The notes under the pieces: generated by a model | Told to the model about the DNA's origin: nothing | The model's database searches: none | The model's input: the letters and a program-made list of their open reading frames with translations, nothing else | Source of the DNA: CAYNYI01 sp964401455 | GTDB lineage: Bacteria; Fibrobacterota; OXYB2-FULL-49-7; CAYNYI01 | Length of the DNA stretch: 22,798 bases | Direction of reading: 5' to 3' | Assembly: GCA_964401455.1 (NCBI GenBank) | Contig: CAYNYI010000047.1 | Coordinates: forward strand, 1 to 22,798 | In this document: piece by piece, positions 7,867 to 14,300 of the stretch | How positions within the stretch are numbered: the stretch's first letter is position 1 | Layout of the letters: each line of letters begins with the position of its first letter | Translations under genes and position numbers: made by a program

Positions 7867-8677
7867 ACGGATGCTTTTTTAGCCCGAATAATTTCACCGC
7901 ATTCAGGTAAAAAACACGATTTTCTTCTTCTGCTGTAAGTCCGATTGACTTAATAAACTTGATTTCCGATTTCTGGGATGCCCAGGGGGAGTCTGTCCCG
8001 AATAATATGCGCTTTGTACCGTGCTTTTCGATTATTTTTTCAAGAAGTTTTTCGTCAATTAAACCGTTGACCGCGGATGTGTCAAAATATACCGCAGTAC
8101 CCGCCAGATATTGAAAGCTTTCTTTCCAGGAAAGATATCCCCCCAAATGCGCGGCGACGATTTTCAGATCCGTAAATTTTTCCTGTATCCGCAAAATTGC
8201 GGCGGGCGGAACCCGGTCGCAGGGGAAAGGCCCCGGCTCTTTTCCGGCGTGCAGGTAAAGGATCATTCCTGATTTTTCAAGTTCTTTGTAAACAGGGAAC
8301 ATCTTTGCGGAATCAGCCCGGAAATCCTGATGCTCTGGGTGCATTTTAATAATTTTAATTCCGTTTTTATGCATGTAGTCTATATCTTTTTCAAAGTCCT
8401 TTTTCTGCGGATGGAGGGTACCTGAAAGGATAACAGAGGAATCGGTAAATTCCCCGGCCGTTTTGTTAATGACTTCGACCTGGGACGGTTTTGTCGCTAT
8501 CTGCAGAGAAACAGAAACAGAAATTCCGGCTTCTTTCATGGATTTTTCAAGAGCGGATCTTGTACCGTCTGAAAAAGGAGTCATACCTCCTGCGCCGGCA
8601 ACCGACGAAACCGCCGTTTCCGCAATTTTATCAGGCCAGGTATGGGTATGAGTGTCAATTATTTTTTTTCCGTGCAT
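7844..8677 (-). CDS. Metal-dependent amidohydrolase (amidohydrolase_2 family)
   Basis: 277 residues with a TIM-barrel hydrolase pattern: the metal motif DTHTH (D8, H10, H12) next to the N-terminus, IKMHPEHQDF, LYLHAGKEPGP, IVAAHLGGY, YFDTSAVNG and the late aspartate in ILFGTDSPWA. The set matches the amidohydrolase_2 family, which hydrolyses or decarboxylates varied small molecules; the substrate cannot be read here. It has no signal peptide and should be cytoplasmic. The ATG at 8677 lacks an evident Shine-Dalgarno. Its last seven codons and stop lie inside the 3' end of the convergent protease gene (23-bp overlap). It is divergent from the LapB-like gene to the right. Confidence 0.88.
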   Translation of the reverse strand: MHGKKIIDTHTHTWPDKIAETAVSSVAGAGGMTPFSDGTRSALEKSMKEAGISVSVSLQIATKPSQVEVINKTAGEFTDSSVILSGTLHPQKKDFEKDIDYMHKNGIKIIKMHPEHQDFRADSAKMFPVYKELEKSGMILYLHAGKEPGPFPCDRVPPAAILRIQEKFTDLKIVAAHLGGYLSWKESFQYLAGTAVYFDTSAVNGLIDEKLLEKIIEKHGTKRILFGTDSPWASQKSEIKFIKSIGLTAEEENRVFYLNAVKLFGLKKHPFICSKAS

Positions 8678-8702
8678 GGGGTAAAAATAATATGATTTGA
8701 GT

Positions 8703-8708
8703 TATAAT
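8703..8708 (+). promoter_or_regulatory. Candidate -10 box for the LapB-like gene
   Basis: A perfect TATAAT lies 55 bp before the preferred start at 8763, in the divergent gap. No good -35 sits at 17 bp (the sequence there is GGTAAA), so this is a partial match only. Confidence 0.35.
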
Positions 8709-8752
8709 AAGTCTAATTTATATATTGTCTCTGTAAAAGGCACAAATTTATC

Positions 8753-8757
8753 AGGAG
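8753..8757 (+). promoter_or_regulatory. Ribosome binding site that fixes the start of the LapB-like gene
   Basis: AGGAG (within AGGAGAGAG) ends 5 nt before the ATG at 8763. The upstream in-frame TTG at 8697 has no comparable site and would add 22 residues (SYNKSNLYIVSVKGT...) without family character. Confidence 0.8.
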
Positions 8758-8762
8758 AGAGT

Positions 8763-9830
8763 ATGGGTATTTTAAATATTTTCGAAAAAAAAGTCACTCC
8801 CTCAGACGCATATGGAGCGGCGCTTCATAACGTTATTCTCGGAAATCTTAAAGAGGCCGAGTCCCTTCTGGTAAAAGTCGTAAGCCGCGACTCCTCAAAA
8901 GCGGCGCCTTATTTTCATCTTGCCGAGATCTTCAGGAAAACCGGAAGAATCTCAAAAGCTGAAAAAACATATAACAGCATACTCACCAGAAAAGACACCC
9001 CCGCATCTGTAGCCGATCTGGCGAATGAGGGTCTTTTTCATGTCTATGAGTCAAGAAAAGAATTCAGAAGGGCTGAAGCACAGCTTGAAAAAATCCACGC
9101 AGAAAAAAATGCCTATCTTGGGAAAAGGCTTCTTAAATTATATGAAAGGCACGGGGAGTGGGATGAGGCTTTCAAGCTCAGCGCCCGCCTTGACAGGAAA
9201 AATAAGGAGAATAATTCCTGGAAAAGCGCATTGTATCGTGTCCGTCAGGGTATGGAAATATTAAATAAGGATCCCAGGGGGGCAAGGCTGAAGTTTCATG
9301 AGGCGATAAAGATAGATCCGGGTTGCGCAGAGGCGTATTATCGTTATGGTCTGTCTTATCTGGAAGAAAACAGGGCCGATGACGCCGTGAAGATCTGGCA
9401 GGACTTCATAGACGCTCTTCCCGGTAAATCATTTATAATTTTTCCTCAACTTGAGAGTATATATTTTGAAGCAGGGAAATACGGGAAGATAGAGGGATTG
9501 TATGGTGACATACTTAAAAAAGACCCTCGTAATACATCGGCTATGCTGGCGCTTGCGAGACATTTCTCGAAAACCGACAGAACAGACAAGGCGCTTGAAA
9601 ACTGCAGAAAGGTTCTCGATATTGATCCGGACAAAAAGGATGCAAGGCATCTTTTGATAAAACTTCTCAGCCTTACCGGAGATGTAAAAGCTCTTATGCG
9701 CACAGTACACGATCTTGTTGATATGCAGCCTTCGAAAGAAGAGTTTATCTGTTCTGAATGCGGAAAAAAAGTCGGAGAACCCTCTTGGTATTGCGATGAC
9801 TGCGGGGCGTGGAACTCATACGGGATTTAA
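8763..9830 (+). CDS. TPR protein with C-terminal rubredoxin-like zinc ribbon, LapB/YciM-like, lacking a membrane anchor
   Basis: 355 residues from the ATG at 8763. Most of the protein is TPR repeats, from ALHNVILGNLKEAESLLVKV to ALENCRKVLDIDPDKKDARH. The last 28 residues form a small zinc ribbon: C330-x2-C333 (ICSECGKK) and C344-x2-C347 (WYCDDCGAW). TPRs followed by a C-terminal rubredoxin-like knuckle are the layout of LapB (YciM), the inner-membrane protein that in E. coli controls LPS synthesis by steering LpxC to FtsH. E. coli LapB has an N-terminal transmembrane helix; none is visible here, since the protein starts MGILNIFEKKVTPSDAYGAA. LapB-like is therefore an architectural call and the LPS role is an inference, though LPS genes lie about 3 kb away. 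The stop is only 2 bp from that of the convergent DUF362 gene. Confidence 0.8.
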   Translation: MGILNIFEKKVTPSDAYGAALHNVILGNLKEAESLLVKVVSRDSSKAAPYFHLAEIFRKTGRISKAEKTYNSILTRKDTPASVADLANEGLFHVYESRKEFRRAEAQLEKIHAEKNAYLGKRLLKLYERHGEWDEAFKLSARLDRKNKENNSWKSALYRVRQGMEILNKDPRGARLKFHEAIKIDPGCAEAYYRYGLSYLEENRADDAVKIWQDFIDALPGKSFIIFPQLESIYFEAGKYGKIEGLYGDILKKDPRNTSAMLALARHFSKTDRTDKALENCRKVLDIDPDKKDARHLLIKLLSLTGDVKALMRTVHDLVDMQPSKEEFICSECGKKVGEPSWYCDDCGAWNSYGI

Positions 9831-9832
9831 TA

Positions 9833-10924
9833 TTAAGAGTAGCTTTTGAATAATTCAGCCCACCTGTTCTCATTTTCCCATTTATTGATTCTTTTTTTAC
9901 CGGTTATGTTATACCAGATCCTGTCGTGATAAAAAGAAGAGGCCCAGACAAAAAGCCGGCATAGGGGAGAACGGAAAAACAATTTTTGAATCTTGCGAAG
10001 CGGGGAGTGCCAGAGAAGTCTTCCTGTGCCGGTCGCCAGATTTGTTCCCACTTTGAATTCCCAGCACTGTTTTTCAAAAAAATCAGAATCACCCCTGATT
10101 TCTATGTCTTTTATATTTCCGATACCGAGACCGCGTTCATGAGCGAGTCTGATACACTTTATGTCCATTGGGTCAAATCCCATCATTTTTGCCGCGGCGG
10201 CATCGGCGGCTACCATATCGGATGAGGCGAGTATTACATTTTTCTCATGTGGAAAAAGGGTCCTTGGGCCGGGGCCGGAGCCTGCTGTTGTTCCATCTAT
10301 TAAGCAAAACATCCCCGGGTGGATTTCTTTCTGAAGTGCCAAAAGATCAACCAGAGTTTCATGGATCCATGAATGGGCATAGTGCCGGCGGCTGTTTAAC
10401 AGACCCCCGAAAGCGTTTTTGAGGGCCCCGGTATAAGTCGTATAGGAATGGGTCTTGACGGTGGGGAGGTGGATTATGTTTTTACCGATAAAATAATCCG
10501 GGACCCTGATCCCCTCCGGGAATATCTTTTTAAGTGCCGGAAGTTCCGATTTCGGTTCGTATTTTATCCAGCGCATATCTGATTCTCTGAAGTTGTATAG
10601 AACCGGCACTCCCAGAATATCAAGCAGCTTCTCATACCTGTTGTTCGAGGCCCCTTTAAAGGGGTCGGTTACTACTGTACGGTTATGGACGCATGAAAGA
10701 TCATTAAAGCCGTTTTCACGAAGGGCACAGACAGTGCCCTCCATCTGCCAGGGAGTGGTGTTTGCTCCCGGGAAATGAAGATGCCATGTGATATTATCCT
10801 TGATAATCGTCGTGGCGGAATGGTCAAGCGCTTCATTTATTCCCGCAAATGAGCATAATTTCTTAATGTCTTCTATCACATTTTCGGGAGATGTCTTTAA
10901 AACTGAAACAACAGATTTACCCAT
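9833..10924 (-). CDS. DUF362-domain protein
   Basis: 363 residues matching DUF362: VIEDIKKLCSFAG near the start, the HLPTVKTHSYTTYTGALKN block with its conserved K-T-H, FGGLL, a central LIDGTTAGSGPGPRTLF, and VAADAAAAKMMGFDPMDIKCI. DUF362 proteins often accompany ferredoxin-like domains; here no C-x2-C iron-sulfur motif is present, so this is the cluster-less form. No signal peptide or membrane segment is obvious, although residues 311-325 are rich in aromatics. Function is not established for the family. The gene is last in a leftward operon, 12 bp below the UbiA-family gene, so a role in the same prenyl-sugar or envelope pathway is a reasonable but untested inference. Confidence 0.82.
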   Translation of the reverse strand: MGKSVVSVLKTSPENVIEDIKKLCSFAGINEALDHSATTIIKDNITWHLHFPGANTTPWQMEGTVCALRENGFNDLSCVHNRTVVTDPFKGASNNRYEKLLDILGVPVLYNFRESDMRWIKYEPKSELPALKKIFPEGIRVPDYFIGKNIIHLPTVKTHSYTTYTGALKNAFGGLLNSRRHYAHSWIHETLVDLLALQKEIHPGMFCLIDGTTAGSGPGPRTLFPHEKNVILASSDMVAADAAAAKMMGFDPMDIKCIRLAHERGLGIGNIKDIEIRGDSDFFEKQCWEFKVGTNLATGTGRLLWHSPLRKIQKLFFRSPLCRLFVWASSFYHDRIWYNITGKKRINKWENENRWAELFKSYS

Positions 10925-10936
10925 GTATTTCCCCTT

Positions 10937-11812
10937 TTAGAGTCCAAGTAGAATAATAACCGATATAATCCAGAGGAGTACCGCGGCAAAAAGAGGAGGA
11001 TCTTTGAAGGCGGCTTCGGCAGGATCAATTCCGGGGTCTTTTTCATTAATTATATAGATATACCGGAATATACCGTAAATCACAAATGGAACCGTGATCA
11101 GCATTTTCCCTTTCAGTGGTTCTTTGGCACCGGTAACAGTATATATTGTATAGCTGATTATGGAAGATGCGGAAAGAATTGATATAAGACTGTCCAGAAA
11201 CGGCAGGGTATATTTACCGAGGTTTTTTCTGTGATCAACGGCTTCGTTTTGGAGAAGATATATCTCTCCCTGTCTTTTGGAAAACCCGAGCAGCATGGCA
11301 AGCAGTCCGGTGCATACAAGCAGCCAGTCCGAAATAGGTATCCCGGAAGCAGCGCCGCCGCATAAAACCCTTATGACGAAACCCGAGCTTATTATCAAGA
11401 CATCCACAATCATTATTTTTTTTAAATAAAGTGAATAGACTATGTTTGTCGCGAAATAGATTGATATATAAATAAGCACCGCTGTATTAATCCGGTATGC
11501 CAGCAAAAAAGAAGAAGAAAGAAGGAAGAAAGAAAAAACAAGAGCGCTTTTTATTTTAATAAGTCCCGCGGAAAGAGGTCTGTCTTTTTTTTGCGGATGA
11601 AACCTGTCTGCCTTGAGATCAAAAATATCATTAAAAATATAGACGGCGCCGGATATAAGGCAAAAAGACAAAAATGCCGCGAAAGTTTTCGCGAACGCTG
11701 AGAAGGCGGTGTTTTTATCCAGGATTGTAAACCCAAAAACAGGTGCCGCGAAAACGAAGGCGTTTTTTATCCAGTGGGTCGGTCGTGCGGCTTTTATTAA
11801 AAGAAGGAGCAA
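10937..11812 (-). CDS. UbiA-family prenyltransferase, decaprenyl-phosphate phosphoribosyltransferase-like
   Basis: 291 residues with about eight hydrophobic segments. The prenyl-diphosphate motif N61-D62-x2-D65-x3-D69 runs into RFHPQKKDRPLSAG, which is characteristic of the 5-phosphoribosyl-1-diphosphate:decaprenyl-phosphate transferases (mycobacterial Rv3806c type) and not of menaquinone or heme enzymes. RPTHWIKN near residue 10, VDVLIISSGFVIRVLCGG and GFSKRQGEI also fit. Such enzymes move phosphoribose onto a polyprenyl phosphate at the inner membrane, usually towards prenyl-phospho-arabinose or ribose. No DprE1/DprE2 gene is in the window. Translation starts at TTG (11812), directly after the stop of the hydrolase gene, with AAAGGAG 6 nt upstream inside that gene. 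The class is confident; the exact substrate is an inference. Confidence 0.88.
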   Translation of the reverse strand: MLLLLIKAARPTHWIKNAFVFAAPVFGFTILDKNTAFSAFAKTFAAFLSFCLISGAVYIFNDIFDLKADRFHPQKKDRPLSAGLIKIKSALVFSFFLLSSSFLLAYRINTAVLIYISIYFATNIVYSLYLKKIMIVDVLIISSGFVIRVLCGGAASGIPISDWLLVCTGLLAMLLGFSKRQGEIYLLQNEAVDHRKNLGKYTLPFLDSLISILSASSIISYTIYTVTGAKEPLKGKMLITVPFVIYGIFRYIYIINEKDPGIDPAEAAFKDPPLFAAVLLWIISVIILLGL

Positions 11813-12568
11813 CTACTGCTCCTTTGTCTCAGAGGTTTCCTGCAGCGCTTTTATCTTGTTCCCGAGTTTTTCAAGCTCTATGTCATAATAGCCTTCGGCA
11901 CCATGGGGCAGTTCGGGATAAATGGTGAATTCCGCATTCATTCCTTTAGCCTTCAGTTCTGCCACTCGGTCTTTTAACTTTTCCAGCGGGTAATGAGCGT
12001 CTTTTCCGGTATTTACTATCATGAAGTTTCCTTTGAAAAATCCTTCTTTGAATTCGCCTGTTATCTTTTCCGCCAAAATGGGAGATCCCGACCATGCGGC
12101 TGTCAGTTTGAATAAGCCCGGGAAGCGGTCTGTTATAATGTATGAAGCGGTGGCTCCGTCCGAAACTCCGGCAAGAACGACAACATTTTGATTTACGGGG
12201 TATTTTGTGATTACTGCATTTATAAGATCCATGACATATTTTTGACCTGATTCGGAAAACCAGTTTGATCTTTGGTCGGATGAAGGAGCTGCGGCAATGA
12301 AACCGAATTTCTCCGCTGTTGTCTCCAGGCGTGCAAGCGCTTCGAGCCCTTTATTTTTTTTAAGTGTATTGGTGCCTCCGTGCAGCCAAATCAAAAATGG
12401 AAGAGACTCATTTGTTTTTATTGCGGAAGGAATATATATTCCGGCGGCACGCATTAAACCATCAGGGCATCTAAGGTATAATGTGTCCCTTGTTCCGGCT
12501 GCAATGTGGCAAGAGGCAAAAAAGACTGTCAGTAATGTTGAAAGAGAAGGTATTATCTTTTGTTTCAT
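11813..12568 (-). CDS. Exported alpha/beta hydrolase (esterase/PHB-depolymerase-like)
   Basis: 251 residues. The N-terminus MKQKIIPSLSTLLTVFFASC is a signal sequence; FASC at 17-20 could be an atypical lipobox, making it a lipoprotein with Cys20 at the mature end. The alpha/beta hydrolase core shows the oxyanion motif LHGG (62-65), nucleophile Ser136 in GVSDGA, a candidate acid Asp190 in TGKDAHYP and His222 in ELPHG. The pattern fits small carboxylesterases related to LpqC/PHB depolymerases; the natural substrate is unknown. It is the first gene of the leftward operon with the UbiA-type and DUF362 genes, and its last codons carry the ribosome binding site for the UbiA-type gene. No clear Shine-Dalgarno precedes its ATG. 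It is divergent from the ABC exporter, with only about 30 bp between start codons. Confidence 0.82.
   Translation of the reverse strand: MKQKIIPSLSTLLTVFFASCHIAAGTRDTLYLRCPDGLMRAAGIYIPSAIKTNESLPFLIWLHGGTNTLKKNKGLEALARLETTAEKFGFIAAAPSSDQRSNWFSESGQKYVMDLINAVITKYPVNQNVVVLAGVSDGATASYIITDRFPGLFKLTAAWSGSPILAEKITGEFKEGFFKGNFMIVNTGKDAHYPLEKLKDRVAELKAKGMNAEFTIYPELPHGAEGYYDIELEKLGNKIKALQETSETKEQ
11819..11825 (-). promoter_or_regulatory. Ribosome binding site for the UbiA-family gene, inside the upstream coding sequence
   Basis: AAAGGAG (read on the minus strand) overlaps the last sense codons of the hydrolase gene and is 6 nt from the TTG start at 11812. It decides the start, since no ATG is near, and implies coupled translation. 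Confidence 0.75.
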
Positions 12569-12598
12569 ACATTAAATATATTTATTTTCATTTTGTTT

Positions 12599-13213
12599 AT
12601 GCATAGTCTGCTTAAAATACAAAACCTCGGGATTTCTTTCGGCCGGAAAACGGTTCTTTCGGATATATCTTTTGATGTCAAGAAAAAAGAAATGGTTAAT
12701 ATCTTCGGAGCCAACGGTTCAGGTAAGACTTCTTTGATAAAAGCAATTTGCGGAGTGCTCTTGCCTGAACGCGGAAATATTAATAGAAATTCACGTATCT
12801 CGTCGGTTATTTCTTCTGTACGCGGTTTTTATCCCAAACTTACCGTAAAAGAAAATATTGAGTTTTTTATGAAAGTAGCGGGTCATAAAATTTCTAATGA
12901 AGATATTCTGCAAATTCTGGGCGATTATGGAATTTCCGGCCTTATGGATACCGAGTTTCAAGCGCTTTCTGCCGGGGAGAAACATAAGTCAAGACTCGGG
13001 ATGGCATTTTTATCACCGTCAGAACTTATAGTACTGGATGAGCCGTTCAGGGGGCTCGATAATAAATCTTCGGAAACTGTCTTAAGACATATTTTGGAGA
13101 AATGCAGAAACGGAGGTGCCGTATTATATTCATCGCACGCTTACTCCGGAATGGCCGACAAGGAATATAAATTAGAAGAGTCCTTTCTCAAAAAAAGAGA
13201 AGCCGGTGCATAA
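12599..13213 (+). CDS. ABC transporter ATP-binding protein (CcmA/NodI-like class)
   Basis: 204 residues from the ATG at 12599. All nucleotide-binding motifs are present: Walker A GANGSGKTS (37-45), signature LSAGE (123-127), Walker B LIVLDEP (143-149), D-loop FRGLD and H-loop SSH (H180). The usual Q-loop glutamine is not obvious; the region reads VRGFYPKLTVKENI, as in many exporters of the CcmA/NodI type. It is cytoplasmic and works with the overlapping downstream permease. An in-frame TTG at 12560 would add 13 hydrophobic residues and overlap the divergent hydrolase start, so I prefer the ATG, which follows the normal family N-terminus. There is no Shine-Dalgarno before it, so the transcript may be leaderless. 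The transported substrate is unknown. Confidence 0.9.
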   Translation: MHSLLKIQNLGISFGRKTVLSDISFDVKKKEMVNIFGANGSGKTSLIKAICGVLLPERGNINRNSRISSVISSVRGFYPKLTVKENIEFFMKVAGHKISNEDILQILGDYGISGLMDTEFQALSAGEKHKSRLGMAFLSPSELIVLDEPFRGLDNKSSETVLRHILEKCRNGGAVLYSSHAYSGMADKEYKLEESFLKKREAGA

Positions 13214-14015
13214 AAATCTAAAAATCATTCTCTTTTTCATAATGAAGGATTTCCGGATATTCAGAAAATACAGAGCATTGTTTTTATTCGGACTATTCCG
13301 AAATGTAACCGGGATTTTTATGTTCTATTATATAGGAAAACTTGTCGGAAATGCTGGAGGTTTCGCCGGAGAAAAAAACGCCTATTTCGCATTTGCGCTG
13401 ACAGGTATGGCGGTAAGTACTCTCTTTAATGGTGTTAGCAGCTCCATAATGCGCGCTTTTTCCCGTGAAAGAGCGGAGGGCACGTTTGAAGAACTTTTTG
13501 TTACTTTGCCCGGACGTCCCTTTCTGCTGGCCTTTTCATGCGGCGCCTATAATACCCTTTCTTCAATAATTTCATGTCTCTTTCTTTTTGTATGCGGTGC
13601 TTTGGCCGGTGCTTCTTTCCATATCGCATCATTTACGGCTTTTATGGTTATAGTGGCTATTTCCGGATTTATCTTTGCCGGTTTCTCTTTACTGTCTGCG
13701 GGGCTTTTTATGTTTACCAGAAAATCCGCCTCTTTGACAGGCCATATTAATTCTTTAGGAGCCATCCTGGGAGGCGCCTTTTTCCCCGTTTCAATAATGC
13801 CGGAGTGGCTTCAATCTTTGTCTTTTTTTATACCGCTTCGTCACATAATAGAGTCATTCCGTATAATTCTTCTTGAAGGGGGGGATTTTTATGATGTTTA
13901 TCCCTCAGCGGTTACGGGCGCTATTTTCGCTGTTTTTTTCTTCTTAACGGGATTGTATGTCTATAAGGCGGGAATCATGAATTCAATGAGGAAAGGGGGG
14001 CTTTCTTTTTACTGA
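13206..14015 (+). CDS. ABC-2 type transporter permease
   Basis: 269 residues with about six hydrophobic segments. It has the ABC-2 exporter signature region: FSRERAEGTFEELFVTLPGR (cytoplasmic coupling loop) and SLGAILGGAFFPVSIMPEWLQSLSFFIPLRHIIESFRIILLEG near the end. It should form a homodimeric channel with the ATPase encoded just before it. The GTG start at 13206 overlaps the ATPase stop by 8 bp, which fits coupled translation; an ATG at 13242 is the alternative and has no better ribosome site. ABC-2 permeases export drugs, polysaccharides or lipids, and nothing in the sequence selects among these. Confidence 0.9.
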   Translation: MHKNLKIILFFIMKDFRIFRKYRALFLFGLFRNVTGIFMFYYIGKLVGNAGGFAGEKNAYFAFALTGMAVSTLFNGVSSSIMRAFSRERAEGTFEELFVTLPGRPFLLAFSCGAYNTLSSIISCLFLFVCGALAGASFHIASFTAFMVIVAISGFIFAGFSLLSAGLFMFTRKSASLTGHINSLGAILGGAFFPVSIMPEWLQSLSFFIPLRHIIESFRIILLEGGDFYDVYPSAVTGAIFAVFFFLTGLYVYKAGIMNSMRKGGLSFY

Positions 14016-14053
14016 CAGCCTGTCAATTTCAGCTTATGTAAATTGTAGATTTT

Positions 14054-14087
14054 TTGATTGTGTATTACTCTTAATAAATACTATATT
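14054..14087 (+). promoter_or_regulatory. Candidate promoter of the ppdK leader
   Basis: An AT-rich stretch holds TTGATT (14054) and TTGTGT (14058) as possible -35 boxes and TATATT (14082-14087) as a -10, 18 bp from TTGTGT. Transcription would begin near 14094. The match is modest. Confidence 0.3.
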
Positions 14088-14090
14088 AGA

Positions 14091-14106
14091 ATCCCTTTTA
14101 AGGGAT
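14091..14106. promoter_or_regulatory. Inverted repeat at the predicted start of the ppdK leader
   Basis: ATCCCTT and AAGGGAT form perfect 7-bp arms around TT, right where the candidate promoter would start transcription. This is a plausible operator site. No regulator gene is adjacent. Confidence 0.3.
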
Positions 14107-14201
14107 AAATGGGAAACGAACAGTTACAAGAAACCCGGAAATGTTTTCAGAAACAGAATTTTTATATAACTCGGTTTTTAGAATATACGGCTTTTTATTT
14201 T

Positions 14202-14243
14202 AAAAAGAATTCAGCGGAAATGCTGAATTCTTTTTTTTTTTTT
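14202..14243 (+). terminator. Strong intrinsic terminator upstream of ppdK (possible attenuator)
   Basis: GAATTCAGC (14207-14215) pairs with GCTGAATTC (14222-14230) around the loop GGAAAT. The stem is extended by flanking A and T runs and followed by an unbroken T-tract to 14243. It lies 58 bp before the ppdK start and about 190 bp after the ABC permease stop. It could end the exporter transcript, a small RNA of about 150 nt, or act as an attenuator for ppdK. The 14016-14300 gap otherwise holds only the promoter-like elements listed and a TGACAG-C-CTGTCA inverted repeat over the permease stop codon. Confidence 0.85.
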
Positions 14244-14287
14244 GAAATTTTGAAATTTTCCTATTAATTAAATCTTAATTTAAAACC

Positions 14288-14293
14288 AGGAGG
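14288..14293 (+). promoter_or_regulatory. Consensus ribosome binding site fixing the GTG start of ppdK
   Basis: AGGAGG is followed by 7 nt and then GTG at 14301. This near-perfect site supports the non-ATG start and so the reality of the basic N-terminal extension. Confidence 0.9.
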
Positions 14294-14300
14294 TTTAACA

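Noticed and set aside
8697..8762. Upstream TTG start for the LapB-like gene
   Set aside because: No ribosome site; AGGAG precedes the ATG at 8763.
12560..12598. Upstream TTG start for the ABC ATPase gene
   Set aside because: It adds hydrophobic residues not expected in an ABC ATPase and overlaps the divergent hydrolase start.
14109..14267. A 52-codon open frame (MGNEQLQETRKCF...) in the ppdK leader, with AAGGGA just before its ATG
   Set aside because: It reads straight through the terminator hairpin and T-tract, ends in low-complexity FFFF-type sequence, and its ribosome site is only 3 nt from the ATG. It is more likely non-coding; a leader peptide is not excluded.
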